From assembly GCA_947455465.1 (NCBI GenBank), contig CANGNS010000008.1, forward strand, positions 62,001 through 126,000: a stretch of 64,000 nt of DNA, read 5' to 3'. The notes under the pieces were generated by a model that saw only the letters and a program-made list of their open reading frames with translations, had not been told where the DNA came from and did no database searches. Positions within the stretch are counted from its first letter, which is position 1; every line of letters begins with the position of its first letter. Shown here piece by piece: positions 17,966 to 27,199 of the stretch. This DNA comes from Comamonadaceae bacterium (GTDB lineage: Bacteria > Pseudomonadota > Gammaproteobacteria > Burkholderiales > Burkholderiaceae_C). The translations under genes were made by a program, and so were the position numbers.

Positions 17966-20113
17966 TTGGGCCATGGCCGGTGCTGTTGCCAAGCCATTGG
18001 CCGCGCTGACCTGCACCGGCACGCCACTCAAGACCGCATTGCCCGACAGCGGGTCCCGCAGCCGGTCGTCCAGCAAGGCATTCATATTGACGCCGGGGCG
18101 CAGAGCCGCCTCGCGAAGCTGGCTGCCAGGCAAATCATGCCCCCAGCCGTGGGGCAGGCTGACCACGCCCACTTGCATCTCGTTCGTAATGCGCACCGGG
18201 GCGAGCAGTTCGGTGGCGCCGCTTTGCAGGCGCGCCAGGGCGCCGTCCTGCAGCCCCAGGCGCTGCGCATCCGCGGGGTGCACCAGCAGCGTACAACGTT
18301 CGGGGCCTTTGGCCAGCACGGGCAGGTTGTGCATCCAGCTGTTGCCCGAGCGGGTATCGCGCCGTCCGATGAGCAGCATGCCTTCGCTTTGCGTATGCAG
18401 CGCTGCCTCGACATGCGCTAAATCGGCCAGCAGCGAGGGCGGGGCCAGCGCGATGCGCCCGCTGGGCGTGCGCAGCACTTCAGGAATACGCGGCTGCAAG
18501 GGGCCCAGGTCGATGCCACCCTCGGCCGCACGCACCTGCGCCAGACTCAGGCCATATGGCCCGGCGCGCAAGGCCTGGTCAATGATCGCATCGGGGCTGT
18601 GTTGCGGGCCGGCCAATGGCGCCTGCGCTTTGCCCTGCACGATGTCGCACAGGTGCAGCAAGGTTTGCCATTCCTCGGGCTGATCAGCCGCTTTGGCGAA
18701 TACCGGGCCGCTGTAACGGGCATGGTTGCGGTAAGAGAACTGCGGGAAGGGGATGTCAAAGTGCACATCCTCCAGCGGCGAGGGGCCGGGCAGGATGACG
18801 TCCGCATGGCGGCTGGTTTCGTTGATATAAATATCCAGGCTCAGCATGAAGGGCAGGCCTTCCAGTGCCTTGGCAATGCGCTGGCCGTTGGGCGTGGAGA
18901 GCACCGGGTTGGAGGCAATGCAAATGAGCGCCTTGATTTGTCCAGGTCCCGGCGTATCGATTTCTTCGGCCAGGCAGGTGATAGGGAATTCGCCAAACAC
19001 CTCGGGCGCGCCCGAGACGCGGCTGTGGCGCCGCCCGGTGCTCACGCCGCGCCCTTGGCCGGGCGTGCCCGCGGTGTTGGCAGCAAACGCTGCGGCCTTG
19101 GTGAACATGGCGCCCCCGGCGCGGTCCAGGTTGCCGGTGAGGATGTTGAGCACATCGACCAGCCAGCTGTTGACCGTGCCAAAGCGCTGGGTGCAGGTGC
19201 CGATGCGGCCATACACCGCCGCGCGTTCAGCTTGTGCCAGTTGGCGCGCCAATTGGCGCTGGGTGGCCGCGTCTATGCCGCAGGCCGGCGCCATGCGCTC
19301 GGGCGACATCGGCAGTACGGCGGCGCGTAAGGCGTCCAGGCCTTCGAGGTGCTCTTGCAGTCCGCGTAGGCGCAGCAGGTTTTCGTCAAACAAGGTGTGC
19401 ACCAGGCCGAGCAGGAAAAAAGCGTCGCCGCCGGGGCGGATCGGCAGGTGCTGGTCGGCTGCCGCAGCCGTCTCGGTGCGCCGGGGGTCTACGACCACGA
19501 TGCGTCCGCCGCGTGCGCGCATAGCCTTGGCTTTGCCCCGGTAGTCGGGCACCGTCCACAGGCTGCCGTTGCTGACCATGGGGTTGGCGCCCAGCATGAG
19601 CAAGAAGTCGCAGCGTTCAATGTCGGGCACGGGCACGGACATCCAGTCGCCAAACATGAGGCCGGCGCTGAGCTGCTTGGGGATTTGGTCCAAGGAGGAG
19701 GCCGAGAACACATTGCGCGTGCCCAGGGCCCGCACCAGGTGCGGAAAATAGGCCAAAAGGCCGATTTTGTGCGCCGCCGGGTTGCCGATGACCGTGCCCA
19801 CCGCCTGGCCGCCGTGCTCGGCAATCAGGGGCAGCAGGCGGCGCTCGACTTCGGCAAAGGCCTCTTCCCAGGTGGCCTCCACGAACTGCCCGTCGCGCTT
19901 GATGCGCGGGCTGCGTAGCCGGTCCGGATCCTCGTGCAAGTCTTTGAGCGAGACGCCTTTGGGGCAAATGTAGCCGTGGCTAAATACATCGTGCTCCGCC
20001 CCGCGAATACTGATGACTTTGTCGCCCTGGGTGCGCACTTCCAGGCCGCAGCAGGCCTCGCACAGGGGGCAGATACGGTAGTGGCTTTGCTCGGGACTGG
20101 CAGTAGGCGTCAT
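17963..20113 (-). CDS. Molybdopterin oxidoreductase (DMSO reductase/formate dehydrogenase-like family)
   Basis: A 716-residue Mo/W-bis-MGD enzyme. The N-terminal 4Fe-4S site is C15-x2-C18-x3-C22 (ICPLCEACCGLEV) with a fourth Cys in YICPKG. The molybdopterin domains follow (FLLMLGANPMVSNGS, IVVVDPRRTETA, VFSASSLDQIPKQ), and the C-terminal dinucleotide-binding domain ends with VVSLPHGWGHDLPGSQL. No Tat signal precedes the cluster, so it is probably cytoplasmic. No selenocysteine TGA is evident. It is the last gene of a run with Bug, SDR and TcuAB genes, suggesting a role in degrading the same substrate. The substrate is unknown. Confidence 0.88.
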   Translation of the reverse strand: MTPTASPEQSHYRICPLCEACCGLEVRTQGDKVISIRGAEHDVFSHGYICPKGVSLKDLHEDPDRLRSPRIKRDGQFVEATWEEAFAEVERRLLPLIAEHGGQAVGTVIGNPAAHKIGLLAYFPHLVRALGTRNVFSASSLDQIPKQLSAGLMFGDWMSVPVPDIERCDFLLMLGANPMVSNGSLWTVPDYRGKAKAMRARGGRIVVVDPRRTETAAAADQHLPIRPGGDAFFLLGLVHTLFDENLLRLRGLQEHLEGLDALRAAVLPMSPERMAPACGIDAATQRQLARQLAQAERAAVYGRIGTCTQRFGTVNSWLVDVLNILTGNLDRAGGAMFTKAAAFAANTAGTPGQGRGVSTGRRHSRVSGAPEVFGEFPITCLAEEIDTPGPGQIKALICIASNPVLSTPNGQRIAKALEGLPFMLSLDIYINETSRHADVILPGPSPLEDVHFDIPFPQFSYRNHARYSGPVFAKAADQPEEWQTLLHLCDIVQGKAQAPLAGPQHSPDAIIDQALRAGPYGLSLAQVRAAEGGIDLGPLQPRIPEVLRTPSGRIALAPPSLLADLAHVEAALHTQSEGMLLIGRRDTRSGNSWMHNLPVLAKGPERCTLLVHPADAQRLGLQDGALARLQSGATELLAPVRITNEMQVGVVSLPHGWGHDLPGSQLREAALRPGVNMNALLDDRLRDPLSGNAVLSGVPVQVSAANGLATAPAMAQ

Positions 20114-20134
20114 AGGTGTTGGTGGGCAAAGAGA

Positions 20135-21121
20135 TTAATCTGGCTTGATTTGCGCATTTTTCACGACCTGGCTCCAGATCTTTTGCTCGCGCGCGATATA
20201 GGCCGAGAACTCGGCCGGCGGTCCGCCGCCGATGCCAGCATTGTCGGCAGAAAAACGCTCGCTCACGGCAGGTGATTTGAGCGCTTTGAGGCACTCTTCC
20301 TGAATGCGCTTGACCAGCTCGGGCGGCGTGCCTGCGGGGGCCAGCACGCCGTACCACTGCGAGGTCTCGAAGTCTTTAAAGCCCATTTCGGCCACCGTCG
20401 GCACGTCCGGGAAGGCGCTGATGCGTTGCTGCGTGCCCACGGCAATGGCCCGCAGTTTTCCAGCGCGAATATGGGGCCCCAAGGCCGGCAGCCCTGCCGA
20501 AGAGGCTTGGGTGCGTCCGGCCAGCAAATCGGTCAGCTGCGGCCCGGTGCCCCGGTATGGAATATGGGTTAGCGAAATGCCGGTCACCAATTTCAGGTAT
20601 TCCATGGCCAGATGACCAGCGCTGCCGTTGCCCGCTGAGCCGTAATCCAGGCGTCCTGGATTTTTCTTGGCGTAGGCGATGAATTCCTGGAAATTCCTGG
20701 CTGGCACATCCGGGTGGATGACAAACATATTGGGCACTTTGGCCAACAGCGTGACGGGTACGAAATCCTTGTTCACGTCATAGGGCTGGTTGTTAAGCAT
20801 ATAGGGGTTGACCGCCAGCGTGCCCACGTGGCCCAGGATCAATGTGTGGCCATCGGGTGCAGAGCGCGCCGTCTCTTGCATGGCGATGGTGCCGGCGCCG
20901 CCGGGTTTGTTTTCCACGTACACGTTTTGGCCCAGTTGCTTGGTCAACTCCGCAGCCACCGAGCGGGCAACGATTTCCGAGGTGCCTCCCGGCGCGAAAG
21001 GCACCAAAAAGCGCACGGCGTGCGAGGGCCAAGCCTCGGCCCGGGCAAGCGGTAGTGTGAGGGACAGCGCACTGAGGGCGCCCGCTTGCATCAAATGGCG
21101 GCGGGAAGGATGGGGGTGCAT
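20135..21121 (-). CDS. Bug/TTT-family periplasmic solute-binding protein
   Basis: A 328-residue tripartite-tricarboxylate receptor. The signal region MHPHPSRRHLMQAGALSALS has a twin Arg and a hydrophobic stretch ending ARAEAWP. The mature protein has VRFLVPFAPGGTSEIVARSV, VENKPGGAGTIA, LDYGSAGNGSAGHLAMEYL and HIPYRGTGPQLTDLLAGRTQ, all typical of Bug proteins that bind carboxylated compounds. No tctA/tctB membrane genes are nearby. It stands between the SDR and the molybdoenzyme and probably binds the substrate of this cluster. Confidence 0.92.
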   Translation of the reverse strand: MHPHPSRRHLMQAGALSALSLTLPLARAEAWPSHAVRFLVPFAPGGTSEIVARSVAAELTKQLGQNVYVENKPGGAGTIAMQETARSAPDGHTLILGHVGTLAVNPYMLNNQPYDVNKDFVPVTLLAKVPNMFVIHPDVPARNFQEFIAYAKKNPGRLDYGSAGNGSAGHLAMEYLKLVTGISLTHIPYRGTGPQLTDLLAGRTQASSAGLPALGPHIRAGKLRAIAVGTQQRISAFPDVPTVAEMGFKDFETSQWYGVLAPAGTPPELVKRIQEECLKALKSPAVSERFSADNAGIGGGPPAEFSAYIAREQKIWSQVVKNAQIKPD

Positions 21122-21166
21122 GGGGTATCTCCTCGTTGTGTTTGTAATTACAGGCCTCTTTGGCCT

Positions 21167-21922
21167 TCAGAACTGGTAGCGGCGCAGCCCGCCGTCTACC
21201 GGAATGACTGCGCCGGTGATGTAACTGGCGCGCGGCGATGCCAGAAACACCACCAAATTGGCCAGGTCCTCGGGCTCGCCGTAGCGCCCCACCGGGATTT
21301 CGTTGTCGCACTGCCATTGGCGGTACTCGGGCGTGTAATTGCGAAATATCTGCTCCGAGTGGATGCGCCCCGGCGGGATGCAGTTGACGGTGATGCCGTC
21401 CTTGCCCACCATGCGCGACAAACCTTTGGCCCAGCTGTGCATGCCGGCTTTGGCGCAAAAAGCGCCGTTCACATGGTCGGGCTCGCTTTTGCCGGTGATG
21501 TTGATGATGCGGCCCCAGCGCTGGGCAATCATGCCGTCGATCAGCGCGTCGGCGAGTTGGCGGGGGCGGTGAAAGTTCAGCGTCAAGGCCTCTTCCCATT
21601 GCGCTTCGCTCACATGCAAATCCTTGAAGCTGCGCGAGCCTCCGGCGTTGTTCACCAAAATATCGACCTGGCCGAGACCGCGCACAGCCGCTTGGCTCAG
21701 CGCTTGGGCGGCGTCGGCTGCATACATGTCCTGGGCGATGAGCACCGGCTGTGCGCCGCCAGCGGCCACGATGGCCGCACCGAGCTCCTGCAATTTATCC
21801 AGGCGGCGCGCCGTCAGCGCCAGGCGCACGCCCTCGGCCGCCAAGGCCAAGGCAATACCGCGCCCGATGCCCACCGAGGCGCCGGTAACCAGCGCGGTTT
21901 TGCCTTGCAACTGCATGTCCAT
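21167..21922 (-). CDS. Short-chain dehydrogenase/reductase-fold protein with altered active site
   Basis: A 251-residue SDR. The cofactor motif is TGASVGIG (residues 14-21) and NNAG is at 91-94. The C-terminal part is VIPVDGGLRRYQF. The catalytic region reads NITGKSEPDHVNGAFCAKAG: Lys158 aligns with the YxxxK lysine, but the Tyr position is Ala154 and the Ser position looks like Gly144, with about three residues missing compared with FabG. It may be a non-canonical SDR or use other residues. It sits just upstream of a Bug gene and 24 bases after tcuB. Confidence 0.85.
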   Translation of the reverse strand: MDMQLQGKTALVTGASVGIGRGIALALAAEGVRLALTARRLDKLQELGAAIVAAGGAQPVLIAQDMYAADAAQALSQAAVRGLGQVDILVNNAGGSRSFKDLHVSEAQWEEALTLNFHRPRQLADALIDGMIAQRWGRIINITGKSEPDHVNGAFCAKAGMHSWAKGLSRMVGKDGITVNCIPPGRIHSEQIFRNYTPEYRQWQCDNEIPVGRYGEPEDLANLVVFLASPRASYITGAVIPVDGGLRRYQF

Positions 21923-21946
21923 GAATGTCTCCTTTAGCTCGTATCT

Positions 21947-23134
21947 TTATTCGCCGCCGATACGCAGACGCCGCGGCAAGCGCTGTTCGATGGCAAATTG
22001 CAGCAAGGCCGCAGCCCGGTAAAAACCATGGGCAAACTTGCTGTAGGGCATGGTAACGAAAAAGGCCAGTACGCTGCCCAGATGCAACGCCAGCGTGAGC
22101 GGCAGGGCCGGCGTTTCCCGCAGCGCCAGCAGCGCCAAACCGCTGATGCCGCAAGCGAGCAACAGGGCTATGAAGCCCAGGTCCATGGATTGCTGCGCCG
22201 GGTCGCTAAGCAACGGGTGTTGGCGCCGTCGCAAGACCAGCAAACCTACCGGGCCGGCCACCAGGCCCAGGCCCCCGAGTGTGCCCAGCAACACCGGCAG
22301 ACTCAGCAGTGGGTAGGGCGCATGCCAGCCCAGCCCATAGTGGTAAAGCGTGGCAACGCCGGTGGAGGCCAGGCACAGCGCAAAGCCGTACATGCTGGCT
22401 TGGTGCCATATTTTTCGCCAGGGGCTGGGCTGGTCGTCGCTGGGCGCGCAGCCTTGGCCGTGGCCGCCATCGAGGTAGCGCAAGCGCGCGGTGTCGTCCA
22501 GGGCACGCAGGCGGTCGGCGACGTTAGGGGGCTGGGGCGCACCGGCCTCGTCGCGGGGGCGAACGGCTGTCCAATAGTTGCGCAAGCCCATGGCCAAGGC
22601 CAACACCGAGGCGATAAACACGGGCCCGAAAACACCCACGAGCACCTTGTGCGGAAACAGCGCATAGAAATTGCCCGCTTCCATGGGCTGCCACAAGTTG
22701 CCTTGCAAGGCCAGGCTGGCCAGCAAAAAGCCACTGATGGCTGCGCACAAGGCCAGCGCGACGACCAGTCCGTTGCGCTGGTACAGCTGCGCCAGCGGTG
22801 CCGGCCAGGCATAGGCCTGGTAAGTGCGCACACGCAGCGCGGCCATCGCTCCTGGCACGTTGACCCCAAAGTCATTGGGCGGCGCGTACTGGCAGGCGTG
22901 CAGGCAGGCGCCGCACTGATGGCATAGGTTGGCCAGGTAATGCACATCAGCACGGGCAAATTCCAGGCGCTGGGTCATGGCCGGGAAGACGGCGCAAAAA
23001 CCTTCGCAGTAGCGGCAGGCATTGCAAATTTGCATCACCCGCGCCACCTCGTCCTGGGCAGCCACCAGGCCCGGCGTGCCCGCATCGGCGCGGGCCTGGT
23101 CGATCAAGGTTTGCAGGGGACTTGGCGCGTTCAT
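21947..23134 (-). CDS. tcuB: TcuB-like membrane iron-sulfur protein
   Basis: A 395-residue protein with two cysteine-rich motifs near the N-terminus (CNACRYCEGFCAVFP and CHQCGACLHACQYAPP) and about six hydrophobic segments between residues 125 and 370. This matches TcuB/CitB of the tricarballylate utilisation pathway, which reoxidises the flavin of TcuA and passes electrons to the membrane quinone pool. The gene is one base from tcuA, so the two are surely co-expressed. Confidence 0.9.
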   Translation of the reverse strand: MNAPSPLQTLIDQARADAGTPGLVAAQDEVARVMQICNACRYCEGFCAVFPAMTQRLEFARADVHYLANLCHQCGACLHACQYAPPNDFGVNVPGAMAALRVRTYQAYAWPAPLAQLYQRNGLVVALALCAAISGFLLASLALQGNLWQPMEAGNFYALFPHKVLVGVFGPVFIASVLALAMGLRNYWTAVRPRDEAGAPQPPNVADRLRALDDTARLRYLDGGHGQGCAPSDDQPSPWRKIWHQASMYGFALCLASTGVATLYHYGLGWHAPYPLLSLPVLLGTLGGLGLVAGPVGLLVLRRRQHPLLSDPAQQSMDLGFIALLLACGISGLALLALRETPALPLTLALHLGSVLAFFVTMPYSKFAHGFYRAAALLQFAIEQRLPRRLRIGGE

Positions 23135-23135
23135 A

Positions 23136-24545
23136 TCAGGCGCTCATTTGGGCTGCGCGCGCCGCTTGGGTGCCGGCAATACAGCCAAACACGGTGCCAA
23201 TGGTCATGCCTACGCCTGCGGTATAGCCCTGACCGAGCACATTGCCCGCCATGATTTCGCCGGCGGCAAACAAATTGGGCGCCGGTCGCCCTTGCATGGA
23301 CACCGCCGCCTGCGCATCGACCTGCAAGCCCAGGTAGGTGAAGGTGATGCCCGGGCACAGGCGGTAGCCAAAGTAGGGTGCTGTATCGAGCGGGCGCGCC
23401 CAATGGGTTTTGGCTGGCGTGAGGCCCTCGGTGTGGCAATCGTCCAGCACCGCGTGGTCAAAGGTGCCGATGCGGCAGGCGGCGTTGTAGTCGCTAACGG
23501 TTTGGGCCAGAGCCTGGGGCGAGAGCTTCAGGCGCAGCGCGAGCTCTTCAAGGGAGTCGGCCTGCTCGGGCGCGAACACGGCGGGCATAAAGCGCCCGCG
23601 TGCTTTGGCATCGATGATGGCGTAGCCGATTTGGCCGCGCTGGGCGGCTACCAGCCGCCCCCACACCGCATAGCGCTTGGGCCAGAAGTCTTTGCCCTCG
23701 TCGTCAAAGCGCTGGGCGTCCTGGTTGACCATGATGCCCAGAGATACGCAGTCCACCCGGGTGGCGATGCCGCCGTCATAGAGCGGCGCGCGCGCATCCA
23801 CCGCCACGCAATGGGCTTGGGTGGGATCGCCCACGGTGTCGGCGCCCGCCTCCATCAGGTGGGCCAGCATGGTGCCCATGTTGTAGCGTGTGCCCCGGAT
23901 ACGAAAGTTATCGGCCGTCCACTCGCCCCAGGCGTTTTGCCCCCAGGCTTGGCGTTGCCAGTCGATATTGGACTCAAAACCACCACAGGCCAGCACCACG
24001 CTGGCGCAGGGATGGCGCTGGCTACCTGCATGGACGGCCACCACCCGGCCTTCGCTCCATTCCAGGCGGTCCACCACTTGCTCGTAGCGCACGGTGACGC
24101 CCAGACGCGCTGCGCTGCGGTAGTAAGCGTTGACCAGGGCTTTGCCGCCGCCCATAAAAAAGGCATTGGTGCGCGACAAATGCAAAGTTCCCGAGAGTGA
24201 GGGCTGGAAATGCACGCCGTGGCGTCGCATCCAACTGCGGCACTGGGCCGATGCGCGCACCACCTGGCGCGCCAAAGCTTCGTTGGTTTTGCCAGCCGTC
24301 ACCTGCAACAAGTCTTGCCAGAACTCTTCTTCGGTGTAGGCGCCGGTGAGCACGTCCTCGGGCGCCTCGTGCATGCAGCGGATGTTGCGGGTGTGTACCG
24401 AATTGCCGCCGCGCCAGGCCTCAGGGGCGGATTCCAGCAGCAGCACCCGCGCCCCGGCCTCGGCGGCACACAGGGCCGCGCACAAGGCGGCGTTTCCGCC
24501 GCCCACCACGACCACATCCCAGTGCGGGTTGGGGGGCTCTGCCAT
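23136..24545 (-). CDS. tcuA: FAD-dependent tricarballylate dehydrogenase-like protein TcuA
   Basis: A 469-residue flavoprotein of the fumarate reductase/succinate dehydrogenase flavoprotein type. The dinucleotide site is VVVVGGGNAALCAALCAAEAG with an ESAPEAWRGGNS loop. The C-terminal FAD contacts are LFAAGEIMAGNVLGQGYTAG. TcuA oxidises tricarballylate to cis-aconitate in Salmonella. The pairing with TcuB and two Bug receptors supports oxidation of a polycarboxylic acid, but the true substrate here may be another acid. Confidence 0.88.
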   Translation of the reverse strand: MAEPPNPHWDVVVVGGGNAALCAALCAAEAGARVLLLESAPEAWRGGNSVHTRNIRCMHEAPEDVLTGAYTEEEFWQDLLQVTAGKTNEALARQVVRASAQCRSWMRRHGVHFQPSLSGTLHLSRTNAFFMGGGKALVNAYYRSAARLGVTVRYEQVVDRLEWSEGRVVAVHAGSQRHPCASVVLACGGFESNIDWQRQAWGQNAWGEWTADNFRIRGTRYNMGTMLAHLMEAGADTVGDPTQAHCVAVDARAPLYDGGIATRVDCVSLGIMVNQDAQRFDDEGKDFWPKRYAVWGRLVAAQRGQIGYAIIDAKARGRFMPAVFAPEQADSLEELALRLKLSPQALAQTVSDYNAACRIGTFDHAVLDDCHTEGLTPAKTHWARPLDTAPYFGYRLCPGITFTYLGLQVDAQAAVSMQGRPAPNLFAAGEIMAGNVLGQGYTAGVGMTIGTVFGCIAGTQAARAAQMSA

Positions 24546-24569
24546 GACGCCAAGAAGCAGACTTGGCGT

Positions 24570-25541
24570 TTATTCGGGTTCTATCTTGGCGGCGCGCACC
24601 ACTTTGGCCCAGCGCGGCGCCTCCGCTTTAATGAGCGCAGCAAACTGCTCAGGTGTGCCGCCGCCGATTTCGTTGCCTTGGCTGAGCATTTTTTCGCGCA
24701 GATCGGGGTCTTGCAGGGCTTTGTTACAGGCGGCGTTCAGGGTTTTGATCAAGTCAGCAGACATGCCCTTGGGGCCGACCAAGCCCTGCCAATTGAGCAC
24801 CTCAACGGCGGGGTAGCCTTGCTCAGCCATGGTGGGCAGATCAGGCAGGAGCGGCGAACGGGTTTTGCTGGTGATGGCCAAGGCGCGCAGACGCCCGCCC
24901 TTCACGTTGGGGATCGCTGCGTACATTTGCTCAAACATCATGTGCACTTGCCCGCCCATGAGGTCGGTAGCACCAGCGGCGCCACTCTTATAGGGCACGT
25001 GGATCATGTCCACTTCGGCGGCGAATTCGAGCAAGGCGCCGCTTAAATGGTGGGTGCCGCCAATGCCACCGGAGGCGTAACTCAGTTTGCCAGGGGACGC
25101 TTTGGCTGCAGCCACAATGTCTTTCACCGATTTAAAGGGCGAGTCGGCACGCACCATCAATATCAGCGGGCCGCGTTCGATCAAGGTGATGGGGACAATG
25201 TCGGTAAAGGGGTCGAAATTGAGCTTTTTGAATAAAGCCTGGTTGACTGCCAAGGGGGCAAAATTGCCCATGCCGATGGTATAGCCATCGGGTTTGGCGC
25301 GGGCGATGGCTTCGGTGCCAATGTTGCCGCCGGCGCCGGCTTTGTTGTCGATCAGAATTGGTTGCCCCAAAATTTCGCTCATCACGCGTGACACTTGGCG
25401 CGAGCGTGTGTCGGCGTTGCCACCCGCGGCGTAAGGGCAAATCCAGCTGATAGGGTGGCTCGGGTATTTGTCCTCGGCACGGGCCAAGGCGGGTAGCAAA
25501 GCAGCACTGCCAGCCCATTGAATCAGTTCGCGGCGTTTCAT
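24570..25541 (-). CDS. Bug/TTT-family periplasmic solute-binding protein
   Basis: A 323-residue receptor with the Tat-like start MKRRELIQWAGSAALLPALA and Bug hallmarks (ISWICPYAAGGNADTRSRQV, IDNKAGAGGNIGTEAIARAK, HVPYKSGAAGATDLMGGQVH). It lies immediately upstream of tcuA in the same direction, so it likely binds the acid oxidised by TcuAB. No TctAB permease genes are near; many Bug genes in Burkholderiales are orphans of this kind. Confidence 0.92.
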   Translation of the reverse strand: MKRRELIQWAGSAALLPALARAEDKYPSHPISWICPYAAGGNADTRSRQVSRVMSEILGQPILIDNKAGAGGNIGTEAIARAKPDGYTIGMGNFAPLAVNQALFKKLNFDPFTDIVPITLIERGPLILMVRADSPFKSVKDIVAAAKASPGKLSYASGGIGGTHHLSGALLEFAAEVDMIHVPYKSGAAGATDLMGGQVHMMFEQMYAAIPNVKGGRLRALAITSKTRSPLLPDLPTMAEQGYPAVEVLNWQGLVGPKGMSADLIKTLNAACNKALQDPDLREKMLSQGNEIGGGTPEQFAALIKAEAPRWAKVVRAAKIEPE

Positions 25542-25574
25542 GGGGATGTCTCCTGTTATTTGAGGTTGCGAAAA

Positions 25575-25898
25575 TCAGGGGGTACGTGGCTGTAAACCGC
25601 GCACCAAGGTAATAAATTCCAGTTGCGTGCCGGCACGCCGATGTTCTGACAAAGCCTGGTAATCCGGATCCGCAAACCATTGGCGGGCCAGTGCTTCCGA
25701 GGGGAATTTGAACAGAATCAGCCGCCCGGGCCGCGGTGACTGGCCCTCCAAAGTGTCGGGCTGGTCGTCATAGGTCAGGAATTCACCGCCGTAGCGCTTG
25801 AGGATGGGAAAGAAACCTTTCTCGTACACGCGGTACTGCGCAGCATCGGTGACGACCAAATTGGCCAGCATGTAGGCGGGTAGGGGACTGTCGGTCAT
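25575..25898 (-). CDS. DUF1330 family protein
   Basis: A 107-residue ferredoxin-like-fold protein. The lead YMLANLVVTDAAQYRVYEKG, the central RYGGEFLTYD and LILFKFPSEALARQWFADPDY are the typical DUF1330 pattern (dimeric alpha/beta barrel). Members often sit in catabolic clusters and have no proven general function. It is the first gene of the minus-strand run 25898-17963, with 33 bases to the Bug gene. Confidence 0.8.
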   Translation of the reverse strand: MTDSPLPAYMLANLVVTDAAQYRVYEKGFFPILKRYGGEFLTYDDQPDTLEGQSPRPGRLILFKFPSEALARQWFADPDYQALSEHRRAGTQLEFITLVRGLQPRTP

Positions 25899-25961
25899 GC
25901 GAACTCCTGGGGGGCGAGGGCAAAGAGGTTAATTTGCAGCGCATGATGCCAGAAAGCGAAT

Positions 25962-25982
25962 CGGCCCGGGGTCACCGGGCCG
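25962..25982. terminator. GC-rich hairpin between the DUF1330 gene and the K+ channel gene
   Basis: A perfect 8-pair stem CGGCCCGG/CCGGGCCG with a 5-base loop lies 25 bases after the channel stop codon. No T-run follows on the minus strand, so it is a weak terminator or an mRNA-end structure. Confidence 0.4.
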
Positions 25983-26006
25983 ACAGGCATAGCGCAAAGG
26001 CGGTTT

Positions 26007-27050
26007 TTAGCCTAGCAGCTTTTGCACCCGCAGGGCAAACTCGTCGCTGCCCAAGGCGCGCAACTGGGTGGCCTGGGCCTCGTTGATGAGTTTCATCTCG
26101 GTGAGCATGTGCACCACGTTGTCGCGCGAGGCCTTGGGGTGGCCGCCCGCAGGCTCGTCCAGATGCTCACCAAAGAGCACGACCATGATGGTCTTGCCCA
26201 CGATGTTCATCAAAATACCGAAAAGTACCAAGCCCATCAACATGGTGCAGCCGCCTATCACCCGGCCCCAGAAGGTCAGGGGGAACATATCGCCGTAGCC
26301 GGTGGTGGTCAGCGTCACGATGCACCACCACATGGCGGCCGGGATGGAGGTGTAAAAACGCTTGTCCGGTGGAATGTCATTGCCGCTGATAGGGTCCGTG
26401 GGCATGAACTTGGCTGCCTCTGGGGGCGCATCCGCAGGCAGGGGGTTGGCTTTGAGGTATTCGTCAAAAGCGGCCTGGCCGTGGGCCATGGCCTCAGGGG
26501 AGTACAAGCCGCCTTCCACAAAATACATCAGCGTGCTGGAAATCATCATCACCGAGAACAAGGCGATGAAGTAAATACGCAAGTTGGTGACGATGGGGTT
26601 GGTGGACTTAACCGAATTGGCAATATTTTGCACCGCCATCTTGGCCATTTTGAGCACCCGAAGCACCCGCACCACCCGCATAAGGCGAAATACTTTGGCG
26701 CCTTGCAGGGCGGTCAGATTCAGGACCATCAGCACCGTTGGAATGATGGAAATCAGATCCACCAAGCCCCAAAAGCTGAAGAAATACTTGACCCGGTTGG
26801 GCGCGAAATACAGATTCGAAAGGTAATCGACGGCAAAAAAGCTGACCGCGACAATTTCGATGATATGGAACCAGCTGGCATGCTCGGTGGCATAGGGCTC
26901 CACCGTTTCCATGGCCAGCGACAAGCAGGAGATGAAAATCCAAAAATTGATGACTGCCACCCAGCGCACAAAGGCTTTGCTGTGGGGGTTGGTGAACATA
27001 TTGCGCCAAAGGCTGTCATGCTCGTGGTGCAGATGCGCGGTACCGCTCAT
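26007..27050 (-). CDS. Voltage-gated potassium channel (six-helix type)
   Basis: A 347-residue ion channel. S1-S6 can be traced: WVAVINFWIFISCLSLAM (S1), IIEIVAVSFFAVDYL (S2), FWGLVDLISIIPTVLMVL (S3), S4 with periodic arginines (RLMRVVRVLRVLKMAKM), S5 near YFIALFSVMMISSTLMYF, the pore with selectivity filter TTTGYGD, and S6 after it. The long extracellular S5-pore linker (residues about 185-240) is acidic and unusual in length. The C-terminal ~50 residues are cytoplasmic. It gates K+ with membrane potential and is a single gene. Confidence 0.92.
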   Translation of the reverse strand: MSGTAHLHHEHDSLWRNMFTNPHSKAFVRWVAVINFWIFISCLSLAMETVEPYATEHASWFHIIEIVAVSFFAVDYLSNLYFAPNRVKYFFSFWGLVDLISIIPTVLMVLNLTALQGAKVFRLMRVVRVLRVLKMAKMAVQNIANSVKSTNPIVTNLRIYFIALFSVMMISSTLMYFVEGGLYSPEAMAHGQAAFDEYLKANPLPADAPPEAAKFMPTDPISGNDIPPDKRFYTSIPAAMWWCIVTLTTTGYGDMFPLTFWGRVIGGCTMLMGLVLFGILMNIVGKTIMVVLFGEHLDEPAGGHPKASRDNVVHMLTEMKLINEAQATQLRALGSDEFALRVQKLLG

Positions 27051-27199
27051 GGTTCGTGGTCCTTTCTAGTAAATATTCCAAGGTAATGCGGGCAGGCCCA
27101 AGACCCACCGCAATAAACCTTTCCAACGACAGGACCAATCTTAATCGACAGTGGCGGCCCCACCGTATAGCGTTATCCCCATGTGCGTGGCGCCGCGCT

